Shown: in pieces, positions 26,716-34,659 of the stretch
Position numbering within the stretch: the stretch's first letter is position 1
How the letters are laid out: each line of letters starts with the position of its first letter
Source: Oceanospirillum sp047518265
Lineage (GTDB): Bacteria; Pseudomonadota; Gammaproteobacteria; Pseudomonadales; Halomonadaceae
Direction of reading: 5' to 3'
NCBI GenBank assembly: GCA_047518265.1
Contig: JAKZRG010000015.1
Location: 124,001-188,000 of the forward strand
Length of the DNA stretch: 64,000 nucleotides
Program-made: the position numbers and the translations under genes
Notes under the pieces: model-generated
The model's input: only the letters and a program-made list of their open reading frames with translations
Databases searched by the model: none
Told to the model about the DNA's origin: nothing

Positions 26716-28368
26716 TTACATCATTCCGCCCATGCCGCCCATGCCACCCATACCGCCCATGCCGCCCATATCAGGCATAGCAGCACCTTTGTCGTCAGCT
26801 GCGTCTGTGATCATCGCTTCAGTGGTGATCATCAGGCCAGCAACAGAAGAAGCAGCTTGCAGAGAAGAACGGGTTACTTTAGCTGGATCAAGAATACCCA
26901 TCTCGATCATGTCGCCGTATACGCCGTTTGCAGCGTTATAACCGTAGTTACCTTCGCCGTTACGAACTGTAGCTACAACGACAGAACCTTCTTCGCCTGC
27001 GTTACCAACGATCTGGCGTAGAGGAGCTTCCATTGCACGGAATGCCAGCTCGATACCGACGTTCTGATCGTGGTTTTCACCTTCCAGGCCTTGAACTGTG
27101 TTCAGAGCACGAATCAGTGCAACACCGCCGCCAGGGACTACGCCTTCTTCTACTGCTGCGCGTGTTGCATGCAGAGCATCTTCAACACGTGCTTTTTTCT
27201 CTTTCATTTCCATTTCAGTGGCTGCGCCCACTTTGATTACCGCAACACCGCCAGCCAGTTTGGCTACACGTTCTTGCAGTTTCTCAGTGTCGTAGTCAGA
27301 AGTGGTTTCTTCCATTTGAGCGCGGATTTGAGCAACGCGAGCTTCGATATCAGCTGCTTGGCCCACACCATCGATAATAGTGGTGTTTTCTTTGCTCATG
27401 GTGATGCGCTTAGCATTACCCAGGTGTTCAACACCTGCAGTTTCCAGGCTCAGGCCTACTTCTTCAGAAATTACAGTACCGCCCGTCAGAGTAGCGATAT
27501 CTTGCAGCATCGCTTTACGACGATCACCAAAACCAGGGGCTTTAGTGGCTGCAACTTTAACGATACCGCGCATGGAGTTAACAACCAGAGTTGCCAGTGC
27601 TTCACCTTCGATATCTTCAGCGATGATAACCAGTGGCTTACCGGCTTTAGCAACGCCTTCCAGAACTGGCAACAGTTCACGGATGTTAGAGATTTTCTTA
27701 TCAACCAGCAGGATCAGAGGCTCGTCCAGTTCAACGCTCATCTTATCTTGGTTAGTTACAAAGTATGGAGATAGGTAACCACGGTCAAACTGCATACCTT
27801 CAACAACTTCCAGCTCGTCGTCAAAACCACGGCCTTCGTCTACAGTGATAACGCCTTCTTTACCTACTTTTTCCATTGCTTCAGCAATGATGTTACCAAC
27901 GGTTGCATCAGAGTTAGCAGAGATAGTGCCTACTTGAGCGATTGCCTTTGAATCTGCGCAAGGAACGGCCATTTTTTGCAGTTCAGCAACAACAGCAGTG
28001 GTTGCTTTGTCGATGCCGCGCTTAAGATCCATTGGGTTCATGCCGGCAGCAACGGACTTCAGACCTTCTGTAACGATTGCTTGTGCTAGAACTGTTGCAG
28101 TTGTAGTACCGTCACCGGCAACGTCATTGGCTTTAGAAGCAACTTCTTTAACCATTTGCGCGCCCATGTTTTCGAACTTATCTTTTAGTTCGATCTCTTT
28201 AGCAACGGTAACGCCATCTTTAGTGATCAGTGGAGCACCAAAAGATTTGTCCAGAACAACGTTACGACCTTTAGGGCCCAAAGTCGCTTTAACGGCGTTA
28301 GCCAGAGTGTTTACACCGGTCAGCATCAGCTGACGTGCGTCATTACCAAACAATACATCTTTAGCCAT
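26716..28368 (-). CDS. groL: Chaperonin GroEL (60 kDa)
   Basis: GroEL forms the tetradecameric folding chamber. The 550-residue protein has the canonical MAKDVLFGNDARQLMLTGVN start, the ATP-binding DGTTTATVLAQAI block, and a C-terminal tail of five GGM repeats ending MM. It is cotranscribed with groES, 52 bp upstream. Codon use is biased as in rpsA. Transcription should start at the heat-shock promoter upstream of groES. Confidence 0.99.
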   Translation of the reverse strand: MAKDVLFGNDARQLMLTGVNTLANAVKATLGPKGRNVVLDKSFGAPLITKDGVTVAKEIELKDKFENMGAQMVKEVASKANDVAGDGTTTATVLAQAIVTEGLKSVAAGMNPMDLKRGIDKATTAVVAELQKMAVPCADSKAIAQVGTISANSDATVGNIIAEAMEKVGKEGVITVDEGRGFDDELEVVEGMQFDRGYLSPYFVTNQDKMSVELDEPLILLVDKKISNIRELLPVLEGVAKAGKPLVIIAEDIEGEALATLVVNSMRGIVKVAATKAPGFGDRRKAMLQDIATLTGGTVISEEVGLSLETAGVEHLGNAKRITMSKENTTIIDGVGQAADIEARVAQIRAQMEETTSDYDTEKLQERVAKLAGGVAVIKVGAATEMEMKEKKARVEDALHATRAAVEEGVVPGGGVALIRALNTVQGLEGENHDQNVGIELAFRAMEAPLRQIVGNAGEEGSVVVATVRNGEGNYGYNAANGVYGDMIEMGILDPAKVTRSSLQAASSVAGLMITTEAMITDAADDKGAAMPDMGGMGGMGGMGGMGGMM

Positions 28369-28420
28369 TTTGAAAAATCCTGTTTATAAGTTAGTGTCTG
28401 TTTTGATCGGAAAACTGAAA

Positions 28421-28714
28421 TTAAGCTTCCAGTACCGCGAAGATTTCACTTTCGCTCATGATTAGCAGCTCTTCACCGTCAATTTTTACGGTGTTGTTAC
28501 CGGCATACTGACCAAACAGGACTTTGTCACCTACTTTAACGCTCATCGCCTGAACTTCACCTGAGTTCAGTACACGGCCTTCACCTACAGCAACAATTTC
28601 ACCTTGGTTAGGCTTTTCTGTTGCAGAGCCTGGCAGAACAATACCGCTCGCCGTAGTGGTTTCTTCTTCCTGGCGGCGAATTACAACGCGGTCATGCAAA
28701 GGACGGATGTTCAT
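28421..28714 (-). CDS. groS: Co-chaperonin GroES (10 kDa)
   Basis: GroES caps GroEL. The preferred ATG at 28714 gives 97 residues starting MNIRPLHDRVVIRR, exactly the family length and N-terminus; AGGAG lies 9-10 bases upstream. The frame opens two codons earlier at a TTG, which is not needed. The mobile-loop region (EEETTTASGIVLPG) and the roof hairpin are normal. Confidence 0.98.
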   Translation of the reverse strand: MNIRPLHDRVVIRRQEEETTTASGIVLPGSATEKPNQGEIVAVGEGRVLNSGEVQAMSVKVGDKVLFGQYAGNNTVKIDGEELLIMSESEIFAVLEA

Positions 28715-28825
28715 TCTCAACTATCTCCTAAAAAGATCGTTTGCTTTCAATCTTTAATGTCGGGGTATTCCCGATGTTTTTGTAATGCCGATCATGCTAC
28801 GCATAAAGGCTTAATACTAGTGTCT

Positions 28826-28858
28826 AGATATAGTGGGGACACCACTTATAAATTCAAC
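28826..28858 (-). promoter_or_regulatory. Sigma-32 (heat-shock) promoter of groESL
   Basis: Read on the minus strand the sequence is GTTGAA, then 14 bases, then CCCCACTAT. This matches the RpoH consensus CTTGAA - N13-15 - CCCCAT-T at 10 of about 12 key positions and lies about 115 bp upstream of the groES start. No CIRCE inverted repeat (TTAGCACTC-N9-GAGTGCTAA) was found, so sigma-32 control is favoured over HrcA. Confidence 0.85.
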
Positions 28859-28867
28859 GTCTGAGCG

Positions 28868-29362
28868 TTATTTTTTTCGCTCAAACTCACCATCAATCAC
28901 ATCGCCAGATTGTTCGCTCTTAGGGCTAACGTGTCGTTGATGAATATCGGCCTCAGGCTGATGAGCTTCATAGGTCTCGTAACCCGCTGGATTAGACCTA
29001 TGGATAGGGGCTACTGAAATATTTTTCAAGACTTTCGATAGAATAAAATTACGAGTGCCCGGTAATAAACAAGCAAAACCAAAAGCATCGGTAACAAAGC
29101 CGGGTGTCAGCAATAGTGCACCACCGACGGCCAATACAATACCGCCTGCCATCTCTTTGGCAGGGATCTGGCCTTGGTTTAATTTCCAGTTTGCTTGGTT
29201 CAGCATGGCAACACCTTGTTTTTTAAGCAGGGATATACCGATAGCTGCGGTGAGGATGACCAAGCCGATGGTGCTTAAGGCTCCGATCTGTTCTCCCACC
29301 TTGATCAGTACCAGCATTTCTATCAGCGGTACTGCAATAAAAAAAAGTAGAAACTTATTCAT
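28868..29362 (-). CDS. fxsA: FxsA family membrane protein
   Basis: This 164-residue inner-membrane protein belongs to the FxsA family; E. coli FxsA is named for relief of F-plasmid exclusion of phage T7. Four hydrophobic segments lie in the first 110 residues, with the family motif GEQIGALSTIGLVILTAAIG and GGALLLTPGFVTDAFG. The last 45 residues are hydrophilic and charged. It lies directly upstream of groES, as in many gammaproteobacteria, but the groESL heat-shock promoter falls between the two. Confidence 0.92.
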   Translation of the reverse strand: MNKFLLFFIAVPLIEMLVLIKVGEQIGALSTIGLVILTAAIGISLLKKQGVAMLNQANWKLNQGQIPAKEMAGGIVLAVGGALLLTPGFVTDAFGFACLLPGTRNFILSKVLKNISVAPIHRSNPAGYETYEAHQPEADIHQRHVSPKSEQSGDVIDGEFERKK

Positions 29363-29544
29363 GAGTTTAGATTCCTGTGACTACAGAAATGATACATGGG
29401 GACTGGCGACAATTTTTCAACCTACGATTTTGTTTTAAACATGGGGTTCGCATGTGCAAAAAAATGGGTTATATTGCAATGCACAATGTCTAAGAGCGAC
29501 ACATAAATAAAACAATACGTTTGAAAAATACCTAGGGGGTAATC

Positions 29545-30306
29545 ATGGATTTGCAAGATAAAGTAGTTGTAGTAACCGGTGGTGGTCAAGGTCTGGGTCG
29601 TCAAATGGCTCTACGTCTGGCAGCTAAAGGTGCTAAGTTGGCACTGGTTGATCTGAATCAGGAAAAACTGGATGAGACTATTGATCTGGTTAAAGAAGCT
29701 GGTTCAGAAGCAAAAAGCTATATTGCTAACGTAGCAGATGAAGCCCAGGTGGAAGACACTTTTGCTAAGATTGCAAATGACTTTGGTCGTTTGGATGCTC
29801 TGATTAATAATGCCGGTATCACTCGTGACGGCCTGTTTATCAAAGCTAAAGAAGGCAAAGTTGTACAGAAGATGAGCCTAGAGCATTGGCAGCAGGTTAT
29901 TGATGTTAACCTGACAGGTGTTTTCCTGTGTGCTCGTGAAGCGGCTTCCCAGATGATTGAGCGCAATATTCAAGGCGTAATCATCAATATCTCCAGTATT
30001 TCTCGTTCTGGCAACCTGGGGCAGACTAACTACACTGCCGCTAAGTCTGGTGTTGCTAGTATGGCGGTTACTTGGGCAAAAGAATTGTCTCGTTATGGTA
30101 TCCGTGTGGGCGCTATTGCACCTGGTTTTATCGAAACTGATATGACTGCGGGCATGAAACCAGAAGCACTGGAAAAAGTATGTTCTGTTATCCCTATGAA
30201 GCGTTTGGGTTTACCAGATGAGATTGCTCATTCTGTTGAGTATATTCTGGAAAATGATTACTTCACTGGTCGTGTGATCGAGTGTGATGGTGGTCTGCGC
30301 ATCTAA
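29545..30306 (+). CDS. SDR family oxidoreductase (FabG-like)
   Basis: This 253-residue classical short-chain dehydrogenase has the NAD(P) motif TGGGQGLG at about 11-18, NNAG, and the catalytic Ser around 150 with Tyr163 and Lys167 (NYTAAKSG). The C-terminus (YFTGRVIECDGGLRI) is that of 3-oxoacyl-ACP reductase-like members. AGGGGG lies before the ATG. It stands alone rather than in a fab cluster, so it may act on an acyl-CoA or other carbonyl. The substrate is not assignable. Confidence 0.9.
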   Translation: MDLQDKVVVVTGGGQGLGRQMALRLAAKGAKLALVDLNQEKLDETIDLVKEAGSEAKSYIANVADEAQVEDTFAKIANDFGRLDALINNAGITRDGLFIKAKEGKVVQKMSLEHWQQVIDVNLTGVFLCAREAASQMIERNIQGVIINISSISRSGNLGQTNYTAAKSGVASMAVTWAKELSRYGIRVGAIAPGFIETDMTAGMKPEALEKVCSVIPMKRLGLPDEIAHSVEYILENDYFTGRVIECDGGLRI

Positions 30307-30319
30307 ATATAATGAATTG

Positions 30320-30398
30320 ATACCACTTCTGATAATTTTATCTACAGAAGCACTGGTGGCTTAAACCGGGTTTTTGTATAGCTTATCGGGATTGATCT
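30320..30398 (+). repeat. Possible decayed MITE-like element
   Basis: The left end ATACCACTTCTGATAA matches the terminal repeat of the other copies at about 13 of 16 positions. The right end TTATCGGGATTGATCT matches at about 13 of 16. The interior is unlike both subfamilies. It may be a degenerate or third-type copy, or a chance resemblance. Confidence 0.35.
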
Positions 30399-30407
30399 CA
30401 TTATATT

Positions 30408-30441
30408 GCAAAGGGAAGGTTTTATAGCCTTCCCTTTTTTA
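30408..30441. terminator. Bidirectional terminator between SDR and comEA-like genes
   Basis: AAAGGGAAGG pairs with CCTTCCCTT around loop TTTTATAG, followed by T residues. It lies between two convergent genes. Confidence 0.88.
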
Positions 30442-30487
30442 TTGTTTATTTTTAAGTGCAGTGGGGCAGCGTTATAAACGCAGGGCG

Positions 30488-30829
30488 TTAATAGCTTAAC
30501 CTTGCTTTGTTTGTTTCGACAATCTTCAGGCTGACACCCTTCACTTGAGTCAGTGCTTCAATGCTCTTGAAAGCACCATTCTCCTTTCGAAACGCAATAA
30601 TTCTTTGGGCTTTCTTTTTACCAATACCTTTTAGTAAGCGGAGCTCCGTTTCTCCTGCTTTGTTGATATTGATCGTTTGTCCTATCTTTGCTTTTTGTTG
30701 ATTTTGACTTACTGACTGAGCTTTTTCGGTCTTAGGTTCCGTTTGCCCTGCGTGGGCGGGGAGTGCCAGTAGGTTGATCAGGATTAAAGCGGCAAATAGT
30801 CTTTTCAGAATAGAGCTGTGGGTGTGCAT
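30488..30829 (-). CDS. comEA: ComEA-like helix-hairpin-helix DNA-binding protein (periplasmic)
   Basis: This 113-residue protein has an N-terminal signal peptide (hydrophobic core LFAALILINLLALPAHA, cleavage after AHA) and a C-terminal double helix-hairpin-helix domain (INKAGETELRLLKGIGKKKAQRI ...) at about 53-113. In competent bacteria, periplasmic ComEA binds incoming DNA and ratchets it in. Together with the type IV pilus genes 24 kb away this fits a DNA uptake apparatus, although other needed genes (comEC, comF) are not in view. Confidence 0.88.
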   Translation of the reverse strand: MHTHSSILKRLFAALILINLLALPAHAGQTEPKTEKAQSVSQNQQKAKIGQTININKAGETELRLLKGIGKKKAQRIIAFRKENGAFKSIEALTQVKGVSLKIVETNKARLSY

Positions 30830-31086
30830 ATTCCTTTCCTCTGCTTAATTTGGCCGTCATTGGCTGACATTAACCATAGTAAATAAAGGGATATTTACTC
30901 TTAGACTTTGGCTTAGAGACGCTAGTTGGCCGACTTATGCTGTCCGTTACATCGCTATCCCCATTTCTTTGCGTATTTCTGGGTCGTGATAGCGGTGATT
31001 ATCTACTCTTATTATTTTGATTGGAGATGTAACTCTTGTCTCTGTGGGCTTATAATGCTCCAGCACTAAATTGAGGATCATTTTAT

Positions 31087-31800
31087 ATGTCACTGCCCCC
31101 AGAAAACCCGATTGTCGTCGCGCTTGATTATGCGGATGCCCGACAGGCATTAACCTTTGTTGATCAATTAGAACCTGGCCGTTGTCAGTTAAAGGTAGGC
31201 AAGGAATTGTTTACTCGTTCGGGCCCATCTATTGTTGAGACTCTGACTAAGAGGGGCTTTAAGGTATTTCTGGATCTGAAATTTCATGATATTCCCAATA
31301 CGACGGCACAGGCGGTATTAGCTGCTGCGGATAGTGGTGCTTGGATGGTGAATGTTCATGCTTCAGGCGGTCGACCTATGATGGAGGAATCTATCAAGCG
31401 TCTACGGGATAATGGCCATGATACTTTATTGATTGCTGTTACTGTTTTAACCAGTATGAATGAAGCTGAGCTAAGAGAGACGGGTGTCAATGCAACTCCG
31501 GCTGAGCAGGTGTTGAATTTAGCAACCTTGACTGAGCAGGCTGGCTTAGATGGTGTCGTTTGCTCCGCCCAAGAGGCTGTTATGCTGCGTCAGGCATTAT
31601 CGAAAGACTTTAAACTAGTAACTCCAGGTATTCGTCCATCATTTGCGGAAAAAGGGGACCAGCAACGTATTGTAACCCCTGGTCAAGCGTTAAAAGATGG
31701 TAGTGACTATTTAGTGATAGGGCGTCCGATTACTCGTGCTGAAAATCCTATGGAAGCTTTAGAGTTGATTGAAAAAGAGATTGCACTGGCGCGTAGCTAA
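31087..31800 (+). CDS. pyrF: Orotidine 5'-phosphate decarboxylase
   Basis: PyrF converts OMP to UMP, the last step of pyrimidine synthesis. The 237-residue TIM barrel shows the catalytic VFLDLKFHDIPNT near residues 60-70, ITVLTSM, and TPGIRP with the phosphate-binding YLVIGRPITRA at the end. It faces lapB convergently here, whereas in many relatives it follows lapB on the same strand. Confidence 0.97.
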   Translation: MSLPPENPIVVALDYADARQALTFVDQLEPGRCQLKVGKELFTRSGPSIVETLTKRGFKVFLDLKFHDIPNTTAQAVLAAADSGAWMVNVHASGGRPMMEESIKRLRDNGHDTLLIAVTVLTSMNEAELRETGVNATPAEQVLNLATLTEQAGLDGVVCSAQEAVMLRQALSKDFKLVTPGIRPSFAEKGDQQRIVTPGQALKDGSDYLVIGRPITRAENPMEALELIEKEIALARS

Positions 31801-31839
31801 AGCCATTCTCATGATTCGGTTACCATGATCGTGGTCGTA

Positions 31840-33018
31840 TTAATTTAAAGCGTCGTCAGGTCGTATACTGCCCCAGCTGCGGCATTTGGGGCATTGCCAT
31901 ATCTCGGCTTGACGGCTCTTAAAACCGCATTGTAAGCAGCGTAATATATGATTACTTTGCTCATGTCTAAATAACATCTGTTCTAGGGTTTCCAGTCGAT
32001 GTTTTAAAACCCCAGGTGTGAGTTGTTCTGCTAGATGTTGTAATGTCGTCGCAGCTAAAAAGGGTGAGCTTAATTGCTTGTCTTTTATCAGCGCTTCAAG
32101 GTATTCAATTGCAGCCTGTAAGCCTTTTTCTTGATTAAGTATCTGCGCCTTTAAGTTGATAGCGGTACGACTAGGGAAGGCTGATATGGCTTTGTCCAAT
32201 AAATCATGCATTTCACGTTCGTTTAACTGATCGTTTATTTTGGGCAGAACCATGGAGTAATAACGAGGATCTTGTTCTGGGATTCTTAATAAAATCGAAC
32301 GACCTTTGCGGATATTGTTGTTCTTAAACTCCAGTTCAGCACTGACCCAGTTAGCGCGAATACACTGAGGATCGTTATACAGAGCTTGCTTTAAGAGCTT
32401 TTTAGCTTGGCTAAAATCAGCTCGGCTGATGAGTTGTTCCGCTTGTTCACAATAATAATGAGCAACGGCTGTTTTCTGTTTAGGTTGTTCTTTTAATAAT
32501 CGCCCCGAGCTGATTGAAATCGCTTTTTGCCACTCTTTTTCCTGTTCGTAAATTTTAATCAGTAATTGGTGGCTCTGTTGCTGTATCTCTAAAGATAAAG
32601 CATCCGATAATTCCACTAATAAGCGTTCCGCACGATCAAATAATCCGGCAGCTAAAAAATCTCTGGCTAATTCCAGTTGCACTTGTTGTGTCAATTCTTT
32701 GCCAAGAGAGGGGCGGGCAAATAGATTTTGATGTAATCGAATCGCTTTATCTGTTTCCCCTTTACTACGGAATAGATTACCCATGGCTATATGGGTATCT
32801 ATGGTTTCCGGATTAATTTCTAAGACTCGCATAAAGGTTTCAATGGCTTGATCCTGTTGATCGTTTAACAGATAGCTCAGGCCGGTGAAATAATCTTTAT
32901 TCAGTTGCGACGTCGTTGTCTTAGGTGGGATGTTCTTGCGCCTGAAAGGACGACGACCTAGAAACCAACCAATAGCGATAGCGGAGATAAGAGTTGCTAA
33001 TAAAAGCAGCTCATTCAT
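31840..33018 (-). CDS. lapB: LPS assembly protein LapB (YciM)
   Basis: LapB links LPS synthesis to FtsH-mediated turnover of LpxC at the inner membrane. The 392-residue protein has an N-terminal membrane anchor (residues 1-20), a series of TPR repeats from about 45 to 330, and a C-terminal rubredoxin-like metal site (CLQCGF ... CPKCRSWG) near 360-380. Its start overlaps the end of lapA by 8 bp, so the pair is translationally coupled. Confidence 0.96.
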   Translation of the reverse strand: MNELLLLATLISAIAIGWFLGRRPFRRKNIPPKTTTSQLNKDYFTGLSYLLNDQQDQAIETFMRVLEINPETIDTHIAMGNLFRSKGETDKAIRLHQNLFARPSLGKELTQQVQLELARDFLAAGLFDRAERLLVELSDALSLEIQQQSHQLLIKIYEQEKEWQKAISISSGRLLKEQPKQKTAVAHYYCEQAEQLISRADFSQAKKLLKQALYNDPQCIRANWVSAELEFKNNNIRKGRSILLRIPEQDPRYYSMVLPKINDQLNEREMHDLLDKAISAFPSRTAINLKAQILNQEKGLQAAIEYLEALIKDKQLSSPFLAATTLQHLAEQLTPGVLKHRLETLEQMLFRHEQSNHILRCLQCGFKSRQAEIWQCPKCRSWGSIRPDDALN

Positions 33019-33322
33019 TCTCGGTATCCTTTAGCCCAGCAATACGCAGGGAGTCTAATTCTTTTTGTGCCAGCTTTAGAGCACGTTCCGCTCTTACTTG
33101 ACTGGCTTTTAATTTGACATAGGTACTTAGAGATAATAACCAGCCTGCTAAGAACCCCATGACTAAGCTTGCAAGGATCAATAATGAGATATTGATCTCA
33201 GGTAACTGAAGAACAATAAGGTCAATCGAGTAGGCCGCTGTATTATGTGACGAAAATAACAAACCTACGACCATGAGTACCAAGACTATGGCCAGAAAAA
33301 TACCACCTTTAATCCAACGCAT
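33011..33322 (-). CDS. lapA: LapA family inner-membrane protein
   Basis: This 103-residue protein has two membrane helices (about 5-25 and 42-65) and a C-terminal coiled coil (KASQVRAERALKLAQKELDSLR), as in the LapA/YciS family that works with LapB in controlling LPS levels. It lies between ihfB and lapB on the same strand, a known order in Pseudomonas-type genomes. Confidence 0.93.
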   Translation of the reverse strand: MRWIKGGIFLAIVLVLMVVGLLFSSHNTAAYSIDLIVLQLPEINISLLILASLVMGFLAGWLLSLSTYVKLKASQVRAERALKLAQKELDSLRIAGLKDTENE

Positions 33323-33425
33323 CTTAATTCCTGTTTGCTGTTACGGACTTGGCTAAATTATGCCAGTAATCCACAGGAATCTCATCTGCCGGATGCAGGG
33401 ATCTGTTAACAGTATCGATTTATAA

Positions 33426-33722
33426 TCAATCGCGAAGCTTTTTAGCTTCATCAACCTGTTCGCGTAGTTCTTTACCGGGTTTGAAGTGAGGGACAAATTT
33501 ACCGGTTAGATCTACGGATTCACCCGTTTTAGGGTTACGGCCCAGTCTAGGCTCTCGATAGTGCAGAGAGAAACTGCCAAAGCCACGAATTTCAACGCGT
33601 CCACCTGTAGCAAGGGTATCGGTGATCTGTTCAAGAAGGATGCGTACAGCTGCTTCAACTTCTTTAGCGGATAATTCTGGCTGTTTAAGTGTTATCTGTT
33701 CGATCAATTCTGATTTAGTCAT
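33426..33722 (-). CDS. ihfB: Integration host factor subunit beta
   Basis: IhfB pairs with IhfA to bend DNA at specific sites. The ATG at 33722 gives a 98-residue protein beginning MTKSELIEQIT, with AGGA upstream. The frame is open for 27 further codons but those are not family-like. The DNA-inserting arm RNPKTGESVDL is present. In most gammaproteobacteria ihfB follows rpsA directly. Here it is 7.6 kb away on the opposite strand, indicating a rearrangement. Confidence 0.96.
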   Translation of the reverse strand: MTKSELIEQITLKQPELSAKEVEAAVRILLEQITDTLATGGRVEIRGFGSFSLHYREPRLGRNPKTGESVDLTGKFVPHFKPGKELREQVDEAKKLRD

Positions 33723-33937
33723 ACCTGTTTCCTGCTTATGTACTTGTTGTTCTTTTCTAGCTGAATTAGGAAATAATATTAAGGATATTCCTGTATTAAA
33801 CAAAAGGTTAGTGAAAAATCAATGGAAAAAAACAGTTTTTTGTTTTTTATCATCCGTCTAACCCTATTGGGGAATTCATTCTGAGCGCGTTATACTGTGG
33901 AAATCTTGAATAATTCAGCCTTGGATAAGTACCCTAA

Positions 33938-34216
33938 ATGAGTGTAGATGAAGATGTAAAGCGCCTGCAATGGCAGAGCCGTCGAGGTATGTGGGAACTG
34001 GATTTAATGTTAGTGCCTTTTGTTCGGGATTGCTTCAAAGATCTTGATGAGGCGGATCGAATTAAATACGAAAAGCTGCTTGAGTGTGAAGATCAGGATC
34101 TGTTTGTCTGGCTGATGCAACGTGAGCTGCCAGAGGAATCAGAACATAAGGATATGGTCGATAAGATTATTGCTTATGCCGAAGCCGCTAATTTATCTAA
34201 CTTTAAAAGCCTCTAA
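33938..34216 (+). CDS. sdhE: FAD assembly factor SdhE
   Basis: SdhE (YgfY) helps attach FAD covalently to succinate dehydrogenase and fumarate reductase. The 92-residue protein has the signature RRGMWELDLML at about 15-25 with the RGxxE motif and the usual acidic helices. It is followed by ygfX in an overlapping frame, the usual partner. It is divergent from ihfB across 215 bp. Confidence 0.94.
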   Translation: MSVDEDVKRLQWQSRRGMWELDLMLVPFVRDCFKDLDEADRIKYEKLLECEDQDLFVWLMQRELPEESEHKDMVDKIIAYAEAANLSNFKSL

Positions 34217-34592
34217 GATTCTTTATGGCTGGTTTATTACCAGCCATCTCCTTCCGTGGTGTGTGATCGCTTATTTTTCTTGGTCGATCGCTTTGGCTTT
34301 GCTTCCCGTTTTTTTATACCTATTTTTTTCGAGTATTAAATCTTTAAAACCTAATTCTAATCGTTGGGTGAGCACGATTCACTTACAAGAAAGTGGCGAT
34401 TGGTTTTTAACCAGACCTGGCCAGAAACCCGTTAGAGCTTTTTTGTATCGTTGGACTGTCTTTCAGAGCTATTGGATACAATTAACCTTTTTGGATCAAA
34501 AGGGGCGAGAGTCTATCGTTTATATTTTTTCAGATAGTACGGATGCAGAAAGCCGCAGACAACTGCGGCTTTGGTTACGTTGTTGTGGTTAA
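34176..34592 (+). CDS. ygfX: YgfX/CptA family inner-membrane protein
   Basis: This protein resembles YgfX (CptA), a small membrane protein encoded next to sdhE and reported to affect cell shape. Two membrane helices (WFITSHLLPWCVIAYFSW and IALALLPVFLYLFF) are followed by a soluble domain ending SDSTDAESRRQLRLWL, which matches the family's C-terminus. The start is uncertain. The ATG at 34176 overlaps sdhE by 41 bp and has no clear Shine-Dalgarno sequence; a non-ATG start just after the sdhE stop is possible. The frame is also open back to 34122. Confidence 0.8.
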   Translation: MPKPLIYLTLKASKILYGWFITSHLLPWCVIAYFSWSIALALLPVFLYLFFSSIKSLKPNSNRWVSTIHLQESGDWFLTRPGQKPVRAFLYRWTVFQSYWIQLTFLDQKGRESIVYIFSDSTDAESRRQLRLWLRCCG

Positions 34593-34611
34593 TCCTACTT
34601 GAAAATCCATT

Positions 34612-34659
34612 TGGCTTAAAAGCTATCTGGTTTAAAAGTTACCTAGTTTAAAAACTACC
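34612..34659. repeat. Three tandem 16-bp repeats
   Basis: Three consecutive 16-bp units, TGGCTTAAAAGCTATC, TGGTTTAAAAGTTACC and TAGTTTAAAAACTACC, fill the gap between convergent ygfX and nadB. Each unit contains a small dyad (for example AGTTTAAAAACT). The last unit overlaps the nadB stop codon. Confidence 0.75.

Noticed and set aside
26698..27774. Several long open frames on the plus strand across groEL
   Set aside because: They are antisense shadows of a highly biased, conserved gene and resemble no protein family.
28750..28780. Dyad TCGGGGTATTCCCGA near groES considered as CIRCE or an element end
   Set aside because: It lacks the CIRCE sequence and 9-base spacer, and only part of the element end is matched.
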